DNA from: Microcaldota archaeon
Lineage (GTDB): Archaea > Micrarchaeota > Micrarchaeia > Micrarchaeales > Micrarchaeaceae
Length of the DNA stretch: 36,778 bases
Direction of reading: 5' to 3'
NCBI GenBank assembly: GCA_021791535.1
Contig: JAJYWI010000015.1
Coordinates: forward strand, 1-36,778
In this document: positions 1-6,713 of the stretch, piece after piece
How the letters are laid out: each line of letters starts with the position of its first letter
Numbering within the stretch: the stretch's first letter is position 1
Program-made: the position numbers and the translations under genes
Notes under the pieces: model-generated
Seen by the model: only the letters and a program-made list of their open reading frames with translations
What the model was told of the DNA's origin: nothing
Databases searched by the model: none

Positions 1-338
1 AACTTGTCTGATGTTACTGAAGCTACACTGGCGCCGAACCCGGCCAATGCGGCTATCCCGACGTTGCTCGCGCCGCCGAGCATAGCTGCGAAGAAGACGA
101 AAGAGAAGACAAGGGGACCGACACCGTTTGACAGCACATTAGCGACGCTCCTGCTCTTTTCATACACGCCTAACGCATGCTTCCTGCCCATCCCCGCATT
201 TGTTACCATGGCCGAAAGCAGCAGGAAGTAGAGCATGAAGGCAACGAAGAGGACATTCAGGTGCCCGAAAAACAGCATAAGGAAACCTAGCGCTAGCGCA
301 GCTACTATGCCCTTAAGATCAAGCGTAAGGAAGGCCAT
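1..338 (-). CDS. DUF92 family integral membrane protein (3' end cut by window edge)
   Basis: The 112 visible residues, read from an ATG at 338, are strongly hydrophobic with several membrane segments. They include the stretch VANVLSNGVGPLVFS and, at the window edge, GFGASVASVTSDK, which matches the conserved start of the DUF92 (TIGR00297) signature where Ala/Ser-Asp precedes a Ser-Glu-x-Gly motif. Plant DUF92 members include VTE6, a phytyl-phosphate kinase; the archaeal members are not characterised, and a role in isoprenoid phosphate metabolism is only a family-based guess. The usual family length is about 230-270 residues, so roughly half the protein is missing. A perfect inverted repeat lies directly upstream of the start. 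Confidence 0.7.
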   Translation of the reverse strand, partial: MAFLTLDLKGIVAALALGFLMLFFGHLNVLFVAFMLYFLLLSAMVTNAGMGRKHALGVYEKSRSVANVLSNGVGPLVFSFVFFAAMLGGASNVGIAALAGFGASVASVTSDK

Positions 339-341
339 AAT

Positions 342-359
342 ATTTCATTTTTATGAAAT
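342..359. repeat. 7-bp perfect inverted repeat with T4 loop
   Basis: ATTTCAT (342-348), a TTTT spacer (349-352) and ATGAAAT (353-359) form a perfect inverted repeat just upstream of the DUF92 start codon at 338. It could be an operator or a weak hairpin in the DUF92 5' region. It is very AT-rich, so chance is possible. Confidence 0.4.
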
Positions 360-420
360 TATATTCCGCTATTAATTCTTCTAAGAAAGCTTTTTAGAAC
401 TATCCTCCTCTAGATTATTA

Positions 421-500
421 CGGGTTCTCTACTGTAGGAAGGTCGTGAAGAACTGGTCGCCTTGCCAGCGTGGAAACACGCTGGCACTATTTCTTCTTCT
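421..500 (+). other. Structured RNA-like element with a GAAA-capped 9-bp hairpin
   Basis: GCCAGCGTG (464-472), a GAAA tetraloop (473-476) and CACGCTGGC (477-485) form a perfect 9-bp GC-rich hairpin. A possible 4-bp helix, AAGG (439-442) with CCTT (460-463), abuts it so the two could stack coaxially. Pyrimidine-rich sequence (TTTCTTCTTCTC) follows at about 488-499. The element precedes the likely radA promoter (TTAAATACTT near 557-566), so it is probably not part of the radA leader. I do not recognise an RNA family: it lacks clear box C/D, an ACA tail, or RNase P/SRP signatures. It may be a small non-coding RNA or a terminator-like hairpin. Confidence 0.4.
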
Positions 501-595
501 CTTCAGATGCAGCGGAGCTCTGCAAATCATTAACAGCTAGACAGGCACTTTCAGTATTAAATACTTATTTGTCGATAATATATTGTCGTGTTCTG

Positions 596-1543
596 ATGCC
601 AAAGGAAAAGACGCCACGCGAACTTGAGGACCTGCCTGGCATAGGCCCAACATCCGCTGAGAAGCTTAGAGCAGCTGGCATAGACACTATCGAAAAGGTG
701 GCAGCGTCATTCCCCGCAAACCTATCGGATACGTGTGGCATAAGCCAGGATGCAGCGAAGAAGGCCATAGAGGCAGCAAGGGAGGCCACAACCATCAACT
801 ACGAGACAGCCAAGTCCATACTGAAGAGAAGAGAGGACATAGGCAGGATATCGACCGGATCAAAGGATCTTGACGAGCTGATAGGCGGTGGCATAGAGAC
901 AGATGCTGTGACGGAGGTCTACGGCAGGTTTGCGAGCGGCAAGACCCAGCTAGGTTTCCAGCTTGCCGTAAATGTGCAACTCCAGAGGAAGGAGGGCGGC
1001 TTGGGGGGCGCTGCACTGTTCCTGGACACAGAGGGCACATTCAGGCCAGAAAGGATAGTATCAATAGCGAAAAGCGCAGGCATAGACCCGGATACGGCAG
1101 TGGAGAACATAGTGGTCGTAAGGGCGCAGAACACAGACCAGCAGGTGCTCACAATAGAGAGGGTTGACAAGCTTATCCAGGAAAAGAACATAAAGCTGAT
1201 AATAGTGGATTCACTGACATCGCTATTCAGGGCAGAGTTCCTTGGCAGGGGGGCGCTGAACGAGAGGCAGCAGAAGCTCAACGCCCACATACACAGGCTG
1301 GCGCTCCTGGCTAACAAGCACAACCTCGCCGTTTTCGTAACGAACCAGGTGATGGACAACCCTGGCATGCTATTCGGGGACCCGACTACGCCAATAGGCG
1401 GCAACGTGCTTGCACACGCGGCGACTACGATGCTGTACCTAAGGAAGGGCAAGGAGGACAAGAGGATAGTCAGGCTTGTCGACTCGCCGAATATGCCGGA
1501 AGGGGAGTGCATCATAAAGATAACAACCGACGGCATAAGGTGA
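596..1543 (+). CDS. radA: DNA repair and recombination protein RadA
   Basis: Archaeal RecA/Rad51 recombinase that forms ATP-dependent filaments on single-stranded DNA for homologous strand exchange. At 315 residues it has family length. The N-terminus holds the helix-hairpin-helix domain (ELEDLPGIGPTSAEKL), followed by a Walker A P-loop (YGRFASGKTQ), the LFLDTEGTFRPER motif, a Walker B strand (LIIVDSL) and the FVTNQV motif before the C-terminal GGNVLAHAATTMLYLRKG. The open frame extends 42 codons upstream, but homology begins at the ATG at 596, and a TATA-like TTAAATACTT lies about 35 nt before it, so I choose that start. Its stop codon is embedded in the Shine-Dalgarno sequence of dph5, so the two genes are translationally linked. 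Confidence 0.95.
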   Translation: MPKEKTPRELEDLPGIGPTSAEKLRAAGIDTIEKVAASFPANLSDTCGISQDAAKKAIEAAREATTINYETAKSILKRREDIGRISTGSKDLDELIGGGIETDAVTEVYGRFASGKTQLGFQLAVNVQLQRKEGGLGGAALFLDTEGTFRPERIVSIAKSAGIDPDTAVENIVVVRAQNTDQQVLTIERVDKLIQEKNIKLIIVDSLTSLFRAEFLGRGALNERQQKLNAHIHRLALLANKHNLAVFVTNQVMDNPGMLFGDPTTPIGGNVLAHAATTMLYLRKGKEDKRIVRLVDSPNMPEGECIIKITTDGIR

Positions 1544-1548
1544 TTAGG

Positions 1549-2304
1549 ATGCTCCTTCTGGTAGGGACAGGGGTGTCCTACAACGACATATCCATGCGCG
1601 CTGCCGAAGCGTGCAGGTCGTGCGACGTGTACATCGAGAAGTACACTAGCCTGGTGAGTGCGCAGCGCATAGAGTACTTAGAAAGAATCATTGGAAAGCG
1701 CATCGGAACGCTGACAAGGGAGGCCCTTGAGGAAAAGGCAAGGGAAACGGTCTCCGGCGCGGCATCAAAAGACATTGCTATACTTGTAGGTGGGGACCCG
1801 CTCACCGCTACGACCCACAAGATACTATTGACAGAGGCAAGGAAGCTTGGCATAACTGTGAAAATATTCCACTCAAGCTCCATAGCCACGGCGGCGATAG
1901 GGGAGAGCGGACTGGACTTCTACAGGTTCGGCCAGGTTTGCACGATACCAAGGTGGTCAAACAACTACAAACCGGTCTCATTCTATGAGACCATAGAAAG
2001 GAACGCCTCTAGAGGGCTTCACTCATTGGTGCTGCTTGATTATTTTCCAGAAAAGGAGAGCACCCTGCCGGTCAAAGATGCGGTAGCAGAGCTGAAGGAG
2101 GCCGAGGCCTCGTACAAGAAAGGCATAATATCCGATTCAACTGTAATATTTCTTATGCAGGACATTGGCACCGACAACCAGGCGGTTACGGCAACGACCA
2201 TAGCGAGAGCGCCTGACGATGCAAAAGGAAGGGCAATTACTATGATACTGCCTGCGAAGATGTCAGAAATAGAGGAGGAGACTGTAAGAGGCATAGTGGT
2301 TTGA
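1549..2304 (+). CDS. dph5: Diphthine synthase (Dph5/DphB)
   Basis: S-adenosylmethionine-dependent methyltransferase of the tetrapyrrole-methylase-like fold that trimethylates the modified histidine of elongation factor 2 on the way to diphthamide. The 251-residue product starts MLLLVGTG, as the family does. It shows the GGDP loop (LVGGDPLTATTH), SIATAAIGESGLDFYRFG and PVSFYETIERN. An in-frame codon exists at 1507, but AGGTGAT at 1538-1544 is a good Shine-Dalgarno sequence 4-5 nt before the ATG at 1549, which settles the start. The stop TGA overlaps the next ATG (TGATG), indicating coupling to endA. Confidence 0.95.
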   Translation: MLLLVGTGVSYNDISMRAAEACRSCDVYIEKYTSLVSAQRIEYLERIIGKRIGTLTREALEEKARETVSGAASKDIAILVGGDPLTATTHKILLTEARKLGITVKIFHSSSIATAAIGESGLDFYRFGQVCTIPRWSNNYKPVSFYETIERNASRGLHSLVLLDYFPEKESTLPVKDAVAELKEAEASYKKGIISDSTVIFLMQDIGTDNQAVTATTIARAPDDAKGRAITMILPAKMSEIEEETVRGIVV

Positions 2305-3461
2305 TGCTTTCGATAAGATACGGCGCAAAGGAAGGCGTGTATGCAACCGATCAGTCGACGGTCGATACGCTGAGGGAGGGCAGTTTCGGCAACTTCAGGG
2401 AAGGCAAGCTCTATCTAGAGCCCGAGGAAGCGCTATACATCATGGATGTGAGGAACGCGCAGTGCAAATCCGCAGACGGCAATGACATGACATTCAACGA
2501 GCTGGCGACAAGGCTGATGAGCAACAGGAGGCTAATGGTGCGGTACTTCACCTACAAGGACTGGAGGGACCGCGGCCTTATAGCGAAGAGCCAGGATTTC
2601 AAGGCAAGGCAGAACGCCAAGACGCCGATAAAGAGGTATCCTGCGTCGCAGGCAAGCCTGAGCGGGTACAAGATGTCTGGGGTGTTCTTCCCGGAGGATA
2701 TGACAACCGTAGCAGATGAATCCGAGGACAGCAAGCAGATATACCATGATCTGTGGTTTGGCCAGTACGGCACCTATAAGCTTGGCGAACACGGTGTCCT
2801 GAACAAGCTAGACGTATACGAGACCGTGTATCTATTGGACAACAGCATCCTTGATGTGCGGAGCCATACCAGAAGTGAGATATTCAACATAGCGTCAAAG
2901 AGAAGAGCGGACTTCCCGAAGCTTTACCAAGTGTACTCCGATTGGCGAAGCAAGGGCTATGTAGTCAAGACCGGCTTCAAGTTCGGCACACACTTCAGGA
3001 TATACTTCCCTGGGGCGAAGCCTGTGCGTGAGAGCCCGTCCTGGGTGCACTCCAAGCATGTAGTCCATGTTTTCCCTAGGGACATGAAGCTGCTCATATC
3101 GGAGTGGGCGAGGGCCATAAGGGTGGCGCACAGCGTAAGGAAGACATTCATACTTGCCATACCTGGAAAGAGCAGGAAGAAGAGAATGCAGATAGATATG
3201 CTGCTGTATCACAGGAAGGGCGCAGGCGCAGAGAATCCGAAGGATGATGCACCAAGGTACGCCATGCTCTCGATAAGCGAGGATGAATACATAGGTGGAG
3301 CAGAGCTATCCGCGATAATAAACGAGGCGAAGCAGAGGAAGCTGGAGCTTATAATATCGATAGCCGACAGGGAGACGGCAGTGACGTACTACAAGGTGAG
3401 GAGGATAGACCTGCCAAGGAGCGAATACGAATATTATGAGATAGACTGGATGCAGCCCTAG
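2304..3461 (+). CDS. endA: tRNA-splicing endonuclease, single-chain three-unit (epsilon-type) EndA
   Basis: Cuts the bulge-helix-bulge motif of precursor tRNAs and other RNAs to remove introns. At 385 residues it is about twice the usual alpha-type subunit (near 180). Residues ~145-290 form a complete catalytic unit: an N-terminal DLWFGQYGTYK region, then THFRIY, SKHVVHV and SVRKTF, supplying the Tyr-His-Lys triad at about Y234, H255 and K280. Residues 1-125 look like a second, degraded unit and residues ~290-385 like a structural unit ending VTYYKVRRIDLPRS. This matches the three-unit epsilon-2 enzyme described in ARMAN archaea, which acts as a homodimer with broad substrate range. The ATG at 2304 overlaps the dph5 stop. 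An intron-containing tRNA-Trp with a relaxed splice motif lies in the same window. Confidence 0.88.
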   Translation: MLSIRYGAKEGVYATDQSTVDTLREGSFGNFREGKLYLEPEEALYIMDVRNAQCKSADGNDMTFNELATRLMSNRRLMVRYFTYKDWRDRGLIAKSQDFKARQNAKTPIKRYPASQASLSGYKMSGVFFPEDMTTVADESEDSKQIYHDLWFGQYGTYKLGEHGVLNKLDVYETVYLLDNSILDVRSHTRSEIFNIASKRRADFPKLYQVYSDWRSKGYVVKTGFKFGTHFRIYFPGAKPVRESPSWVHSKHVVHVFPRDMKLLISEWARAIRVAHSVRKTFILAIPGKSRKKRMQIDMLLYHRKGAGAENPKDDAPRYAMLSISEDEYIGGAELSAIINEAKQRKLELIISIADRETAVTYYKVRRIDLPRSEYEYYEIDWMQP

Positions 3462-3621
3462 CTAAAAGGATTGCAAGCCTGAGAAAATTAGAATAAAGAG
3501 GAACGCAAATATTGGAAAAGGGAAAAGCAGCCAGCGCTGTAGCACAAAATAGACCTAAGATATGCCCTATTTTACCCTAACCCTCTTCTTACCGTGACGT
3601 AGGCAATGCAGAATATATAAG

Positions 3622-3695
3622 CGGGTCCAGGGGGATTTGGACCCCCGGCCTACTGGTTAAGAGCCAGCCGCTCTACCAGGCTGAGCTATGGACCC
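3622..3695 (-). tRNA. tRNA-Lys (anticodon CTT)
   Basis: The minus strand folds into a complete cloverleaf: acceptor GGGTCCA/TGGACCC, D-arm GCTC/GAGC with GG in the loop, anticodon stem GCTGG/CCAGT with loop CTCTTAA (anticodon CTT), variable AGGCC, and T-stem GGGGG/CCCCC. G73 is the discriminator and CCA is not encoded. No intron. The T-loop reads TCCAAAT, so position 55 is C instead of the usual T. Flanking sequence at 3462-3621 shows no gene. Confidence 0.95.
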
Positions 3696-3720
3696 TTGCT
3701 AGAATAAGGCAACATTTCTA

Positions 3721-4116
3721 TTAAGGCTTTCGCATGAAGAACAGGGCAAGCGAGACCGCTATAATCACGTCAAGTGCGCTGCAGAAGATGCAGATCTTCC
3801 CTATCATGTGCATTGCAAATACCGAATAGATAATTCCTCCTATGCCGATGAGCATCCATATGTCAGCTGCAAGTTTGAACTTCCCGTATCGCGTGAATAG
3901 CAGCGCGACAACAAACCAAACAACCGCATATGCAGCAAGTGGTATACCGAAGATTACCGAGTAGACGCTTGTAAGGACGGTCACGCAGCTTATTATGCCT
4001 GTGTTTGGGCATATCAGCGCACTAGGAACATAATGCACATAGATGAGATACGCTGACACAACTGCGCCAATTCCAAATAGGGCCTCCAATATGATTAATG
4101 TAATGTTGCGATTCAT
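3721..4116 (-). CDS. VKOR family disulfide-forming membrane oxidoreductase
   Basis: 131 residues with four predicted membrane helices. The four family cysteines are present: an outer pair C36/C44 (ICPNTGIISC) and the active-site CxxC C109-I-F-C112, preceded by the conserved IFGIPLAAY helix. VKOR homologues reoxidise thiol oxidoreductases outside the membrane, passing electrons to quinone. No thioredoxin domain is fused here; a likely partner is the CPFC-containing DUF929 protein at 33443-34324. Its ATG overlaps the stop of the upstream COG2403 gene (ATGA), so both are in one transcript. Assignment to the family is firm; the redox partner is inferred. Confidence 0.88.
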   Translation of the reverse strand: MNRNITLIILEALFGIGAVVSAYLIYVHYVPSALICPNTGIISCVTVLTSVYSVIFGIPLAAYAVVWFVVALLFTRYGKFKLAADIWMLIGIGGIIYSVFAMHMIGKICIFCSALDVIIAVSLALFFMRKP

Positions 4117-5444
4117 TTTCTCACACCATGCCTCTTGACGAATTCGTCGAGGGCGAGGTCCAGCCCCCTGCCCTTGGGCTTAAGCTCGTAATAGACCTGT
4201 ACGAACGGCTTGTTTATGTTCAATATGCTTCTGAGGTTGGTGGGGGTTGCAGATATTACTATGTCGCACTCTGCCCTGTTTATCGTAGCCTGCATGTCTC
4301 TCACCTGCTTCGGGCTATAGCCCATTGCCGGAAGCTCCATATCCAGCTTCGGGTACTTTATGAACGTATCCTTTATGGCCCCCACAGCATATTTCTTCGC
4401 GTTTACGATTTTCCCAACCTTGTAGAGCTTTGCTGCAACTGTGCCTGCGCCGAACGGCATGCCACCGTGCGTTATGGTCGGGCCGTCTTCTATAATTAGC
4501 GCGCTCGCTCCCCTGATCAACCTCGGGTTGTCGGGGGTCACTATGGACTCACCCAATAGGATCTTTGCTCTTTTATTGACAGTCTTTGCCTCGATAACAG
4601 CACGCTCAACGTTCTTCTTTGGAGCGGAATTCACTTTATTCACAAGGAAGATGTCAGCGGTCCTTGCGATAGACTCGCTCGGATAGTATGAAAGTTGGTC
4701 AACCGGCCTGAATGGATCGAGGACCATTATGAGCAGGTCCGGTTTTATGAAACTTGCATCATTATTTCCGCCGTCCCATAGCACTACATCGGCTTCTTTC
4801 TCAGCTGCTCTTAGTATTTTCTCGTAGTCAACACCGGAATAGAGCACGAAGCCGTTTCTTATGTGCGGCTCGTAATCCTCCCTTTCCTCTATCGTGCACT
4901 TATACCTGTCCAGGTCCTTCAGCGTCGAGTATCTCTGCACTATCTGGTCCTTCAGCAGCCCATAAGGCATCGGATGCCTTATCACCACCACGCGTAGCCC
5001 CTTGGATCTCAGGTACCTCGCAATGTACCTTGATGTCTGGCTTTTCCCCGAGCCGGTCCTTGCCGCGCAGACCGCTATCACCGGCTTTTTTGATTTCAGC
5101 ATTGTCGCGCTTGGTGCGACCAGCCAGAAATCCGCTCCCGCGGCATTCACTATGCTGGCCTTATGCATCACTGTATCGTAAGGCAGGTCACTATACGCAA
5201 GTATGCATATATCAACATCGAACCTCTTTATCAGCTGCGGTAGCCGCGACTCGTCGAATATCGGTATGCCTTTGGGGTAAAGCCTTCCGCTAAGCTCTTT
5301 AGGGTACGTTCTGTTTGCTATGAACGGGATTTGTGCAGCTGTAAAGGCCACTACTTCGTATTCTGGATTGTGCCTGAAGAGGAAATTGTACAGGTGGAAG
5401 TCACGCCCAGCCGCCCCCATTATTATGATTCTTCTGCGCGCCAT
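4113..5444 (-). CDS. COG2403 P-loop NTPase, cyclic 2,3-diphosphoglycerate synthetase-like
   Basis: 443 residues, full length. The N-terminus is a Rossmann-like strand (IIIMGAAGRDFH) and the central P-loop is ARTGSGKSQT (GSGKS at residues 131-135); further family blocks are VIRHPMPYG, VVLWDGGNND and THGGMPFGAG. The family is annotated as a predicted GTPase and as cyclic 2,3-diphosphoglycerate synthetase, the Methanothermus enzyme that closes 2,3-bisphosphoglycerate into a cyclic phosphoanhydride. Whether this member makes that solute cannot be read from sequence. A TATA-like CTATTTATT at 5466-5475 lies about 26 nt before the ATG, suggesting a leaderless mRNA. It overlaps the VKOR gene by 4 nt. 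Confidence 0.82.
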   Translation of the reverse strand: MARRRIIIMGAAGRDFHLYNFLFRHNPEYEVVAFTAAQIPFIANRTYPKELSGRLYPKGIPIFDESRLPQLIKRFDVDICILAYSDLPYDTVMHKASIVNAAGADFWLVAPSATMLKSKKPVIAVCAARTGSGKSQTSRYIARYLRSKGLRVVVIRHPMPYGLLKDQIVQRYSTLKDLDRYKCTIEEREDYEPHIRNGFVLYSGVDYEKILRAAEKEADVVLWDGGNNDASFIKPDLLIMVLDPFRPVDQLSYYPSESIARTADIFLVNKVNSAPKKNVERAVIEAKTVNKRAKILLGESIVTPDNPRLIRGASALIIEDGPTITHGGMPFGAGTVAAKLYKVGKIVNAKKYAVGAIKDTFIKYPKLDMELPAMGYSPKQVRDMQATINRAECDIVISATPTNLRSILNINKPFVQVYYELKPKGRGLDLALDEFVKRHGVRK

Positions 5445-5465
5445 TGTTATCGTTAAGGTTTACGC

Positions 5466-5475
5466 AAATAAATAG
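5466..5475 (-). promoter_or_regulatory. TATA box for the COG2403-VKOR operon
   Basis: Minus-strand CTATTTATT is centred about 26 nt upstream of the ATG at 5444, placing the transcription start at or next to the start codon. Confidence 0.5.
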
Positions 5476-5482
5476 CTAACTG

Positions 5483-6541
5483 TCAGTAGATGACCCTTAT
5501 GCCCTCGTACCTGAACTTTCTTGGCGCGGGCCCGACTATGGGTATCTTGTGTCCGCACTTTTTGCACTTCATATCCTTGTCTAGGTTCCATCCGGTCACA
5601 TAATGGCCGTTCCTCTCCACAACAACGCTGTCGCACTCCGGGCAGTACGTGTTCTCGTAGGGATTCCCAGCCAGGTTGCCAACGTAAACGTAATTGAGCC
5701 CGTTCCTCTTAGCGACGCCGTAATGCCGCTTAAGTTTCTCAAAGCTCGTTAGCGGATAATCCAGCATCTTGTAATCGGGATGGAACTGAGTGAACTGTAT
5801 TGGCGTGTCTGGTCCCAAGCTATCATGCACCCATCTGGTGAGCCTGTCGCACGCCTCCAACGAATCACCAACGCCAGGTATTATCAGGTCTGTGAGCTCG
5901 ACATGTATCCCCGCCCGTTTCAGTTCTATGAGCGCCTCCTTTATCGGCTCGTTAGATACAACTACCTCGTACTTGTTGGCGAACTTTTCCTCGCCGTTGC
6001 CCTTGAAGTCGACAACTGCAGCGTCAATCAACCCTTTCATCTTTGCTACTGTATCTTTCGTCATGTAGCCGTTCGTCACGAAGAGTGTCTTTAGCCCGGC
6101 TCTGTGCGCTAGCCTCGCCACGTCAAGCGCGTACTCTATGAATATCGTAGGCTCGTTGTACGTGAAGGCTATGGATTCAGTATTGTTTTCTACGGCAAGC
6201 CCGACAAGCCTTTCCGGAGTTATCTCAACGCCGGTTATTTCCTTGTCCTTCGATATGTTGTGGTTCTGGCAGAACTGGCACCCCCAATTGCAGCTTGAAG
6301 TGCCAACACCAAATACATATGTTCCAGGCATGAAGTGGTTGAAAGGCTTCTTCTCTATGGGGTCTATCTGCATCGCTGAAAGTACACCATAATTCATCAG
6401 ATAAAGTTTTCCGCCAAGGTTCTTCCTGACCCAGCAGAACCCGTTCGACCCCTCAGGAATCTTGCATCGCCTGGCGCACGCTACGCATTCGACCTTCTTG
6501 CCTTGCATGGCGTTCCACAGGATCGCTTCCTTCTCCACCAT
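5483..6541 (-). CDS. amrS: AmmeMemoRadiSam system radical SAM enzyme (AmrS-like)
   Basis: 352 residues. The radical SAM cluster motif CxxxCxxC is SCNWGCQFC (C84, C88, C91), binding a [4Fe-4S] cluster that cleaves S-adenosylmethionine. An N-terminal cysteine set (C19, C22, C26, C36: VECVACARRCKIPEGSNGFC) and the YGVLSAMQIDPIEKKP block are typical of AmrS, which resembles pyruvate-formate-lyase activases. A C-terminal CPEC...CKKC looks like an extra zinc or iron ribbon. The substrate of this family is unknown, and the usual Memo and AMMECR1 partners are not in the window. The frame opens with GTG at 6562, but a TATA-like GATAAATATC (6567-6576) centred 30 nt before the ATG at 6541, and GGTGG just before that ATG, favour 6541. 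Confidence 0.85.
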   Translation of the reverse strand: MVEKEAILWNAMQGKKVECVACARRCKIPEGSNGFCWVRKNLGGKLYLMNYGVLSAMQIDPIEKKPFNHFMPGTYVFGVGTSSCNWGCQFCQNHNISKDKEITGVEITPERLVGLAVENNTESIAFTYNEPTIFIEYALDVARLAHRAGLKTLFVTNGYMTKDTVAKMKGLIDAAVVDFKGNGEEKFANKYEVVVSNEPIKEALIELKRAGIHVELTDLIIPGVGDSLEACDRLTRWVHDSLGPDTPIQFTQFHPDYKMLDYPLTSFEKLKRHYGVAKRNGLNYVYVGNLAGNPYENTYCPECDSVVVERNGHYVTGWNLDKDMKCKKCGHKIPIVGPAPRKFRYEGIRVIY

Positions 6542-6566
6542 TCCACCATATAACAATCTCACAACT

Positions 6567-6576
6567 GATATTTATC
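6567..6576 (-). promoter_or_regulatory. TATA box for the AmrS-like gene
   Basis: GATAAATATC on the minus strand is about 30 nt upstream of the ATG at 6541. It is too close to the alternative GTG at 6562, so it helps choose the shorter start. Confidence 0.5.
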
Positions 6577-6634
6577 ACTTTCTTGCGTGAACAATGTGCC
6601 AAAAAGCCAAGCTGAAACGGAAGCCACCAATAGC

Positions 6635-6643
6635 CTTTTAAAT
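6635..6643 (+). promoter_or_regulatory. Probable TATA box for gyrBA
   Basis: CTTTTAAAT precedes gyrB by about 75 nt. It would give a leader of roughly 45 nt that contains the GGTGA Shine-Dalgarno sequence. A second AT-rich run (GATAAAAAAT near 6665-6674) is an alternative. Confidence 0.4.
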
Positions 6644-6713
6644 CTGAAAAACCAACCATTAAGAGGATAAAAAATAGGGCGATCTGTCGTCGTAAAATTG
6701 ACCGGTGATTAGC

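Noticed and set aside
4-231. 75-codon plus-strand open frame at the left edge
   Set aside because: Antisense to the DUF92 membrane protein, whose signature residues are on the minus strand.
470-595. Upstream extension of the radA frame (42 extra codons)
   Set aside because: It would overlap the GAAA hairpin and the TATA-like sequence, and RadA homology begins at the ATG at 596.
919-1536. 205-codon open frame antisense to radA
   Set aside because: Frame is a mirror of the conserved RadA coding sequence; no start signal and no recognisable domain.
4754-5293. 179-codon open frame on the plus strand
   Set aside because: Lies wholly antisense to the COG2403 gene; no family resemblance and composition of a shadow frame.
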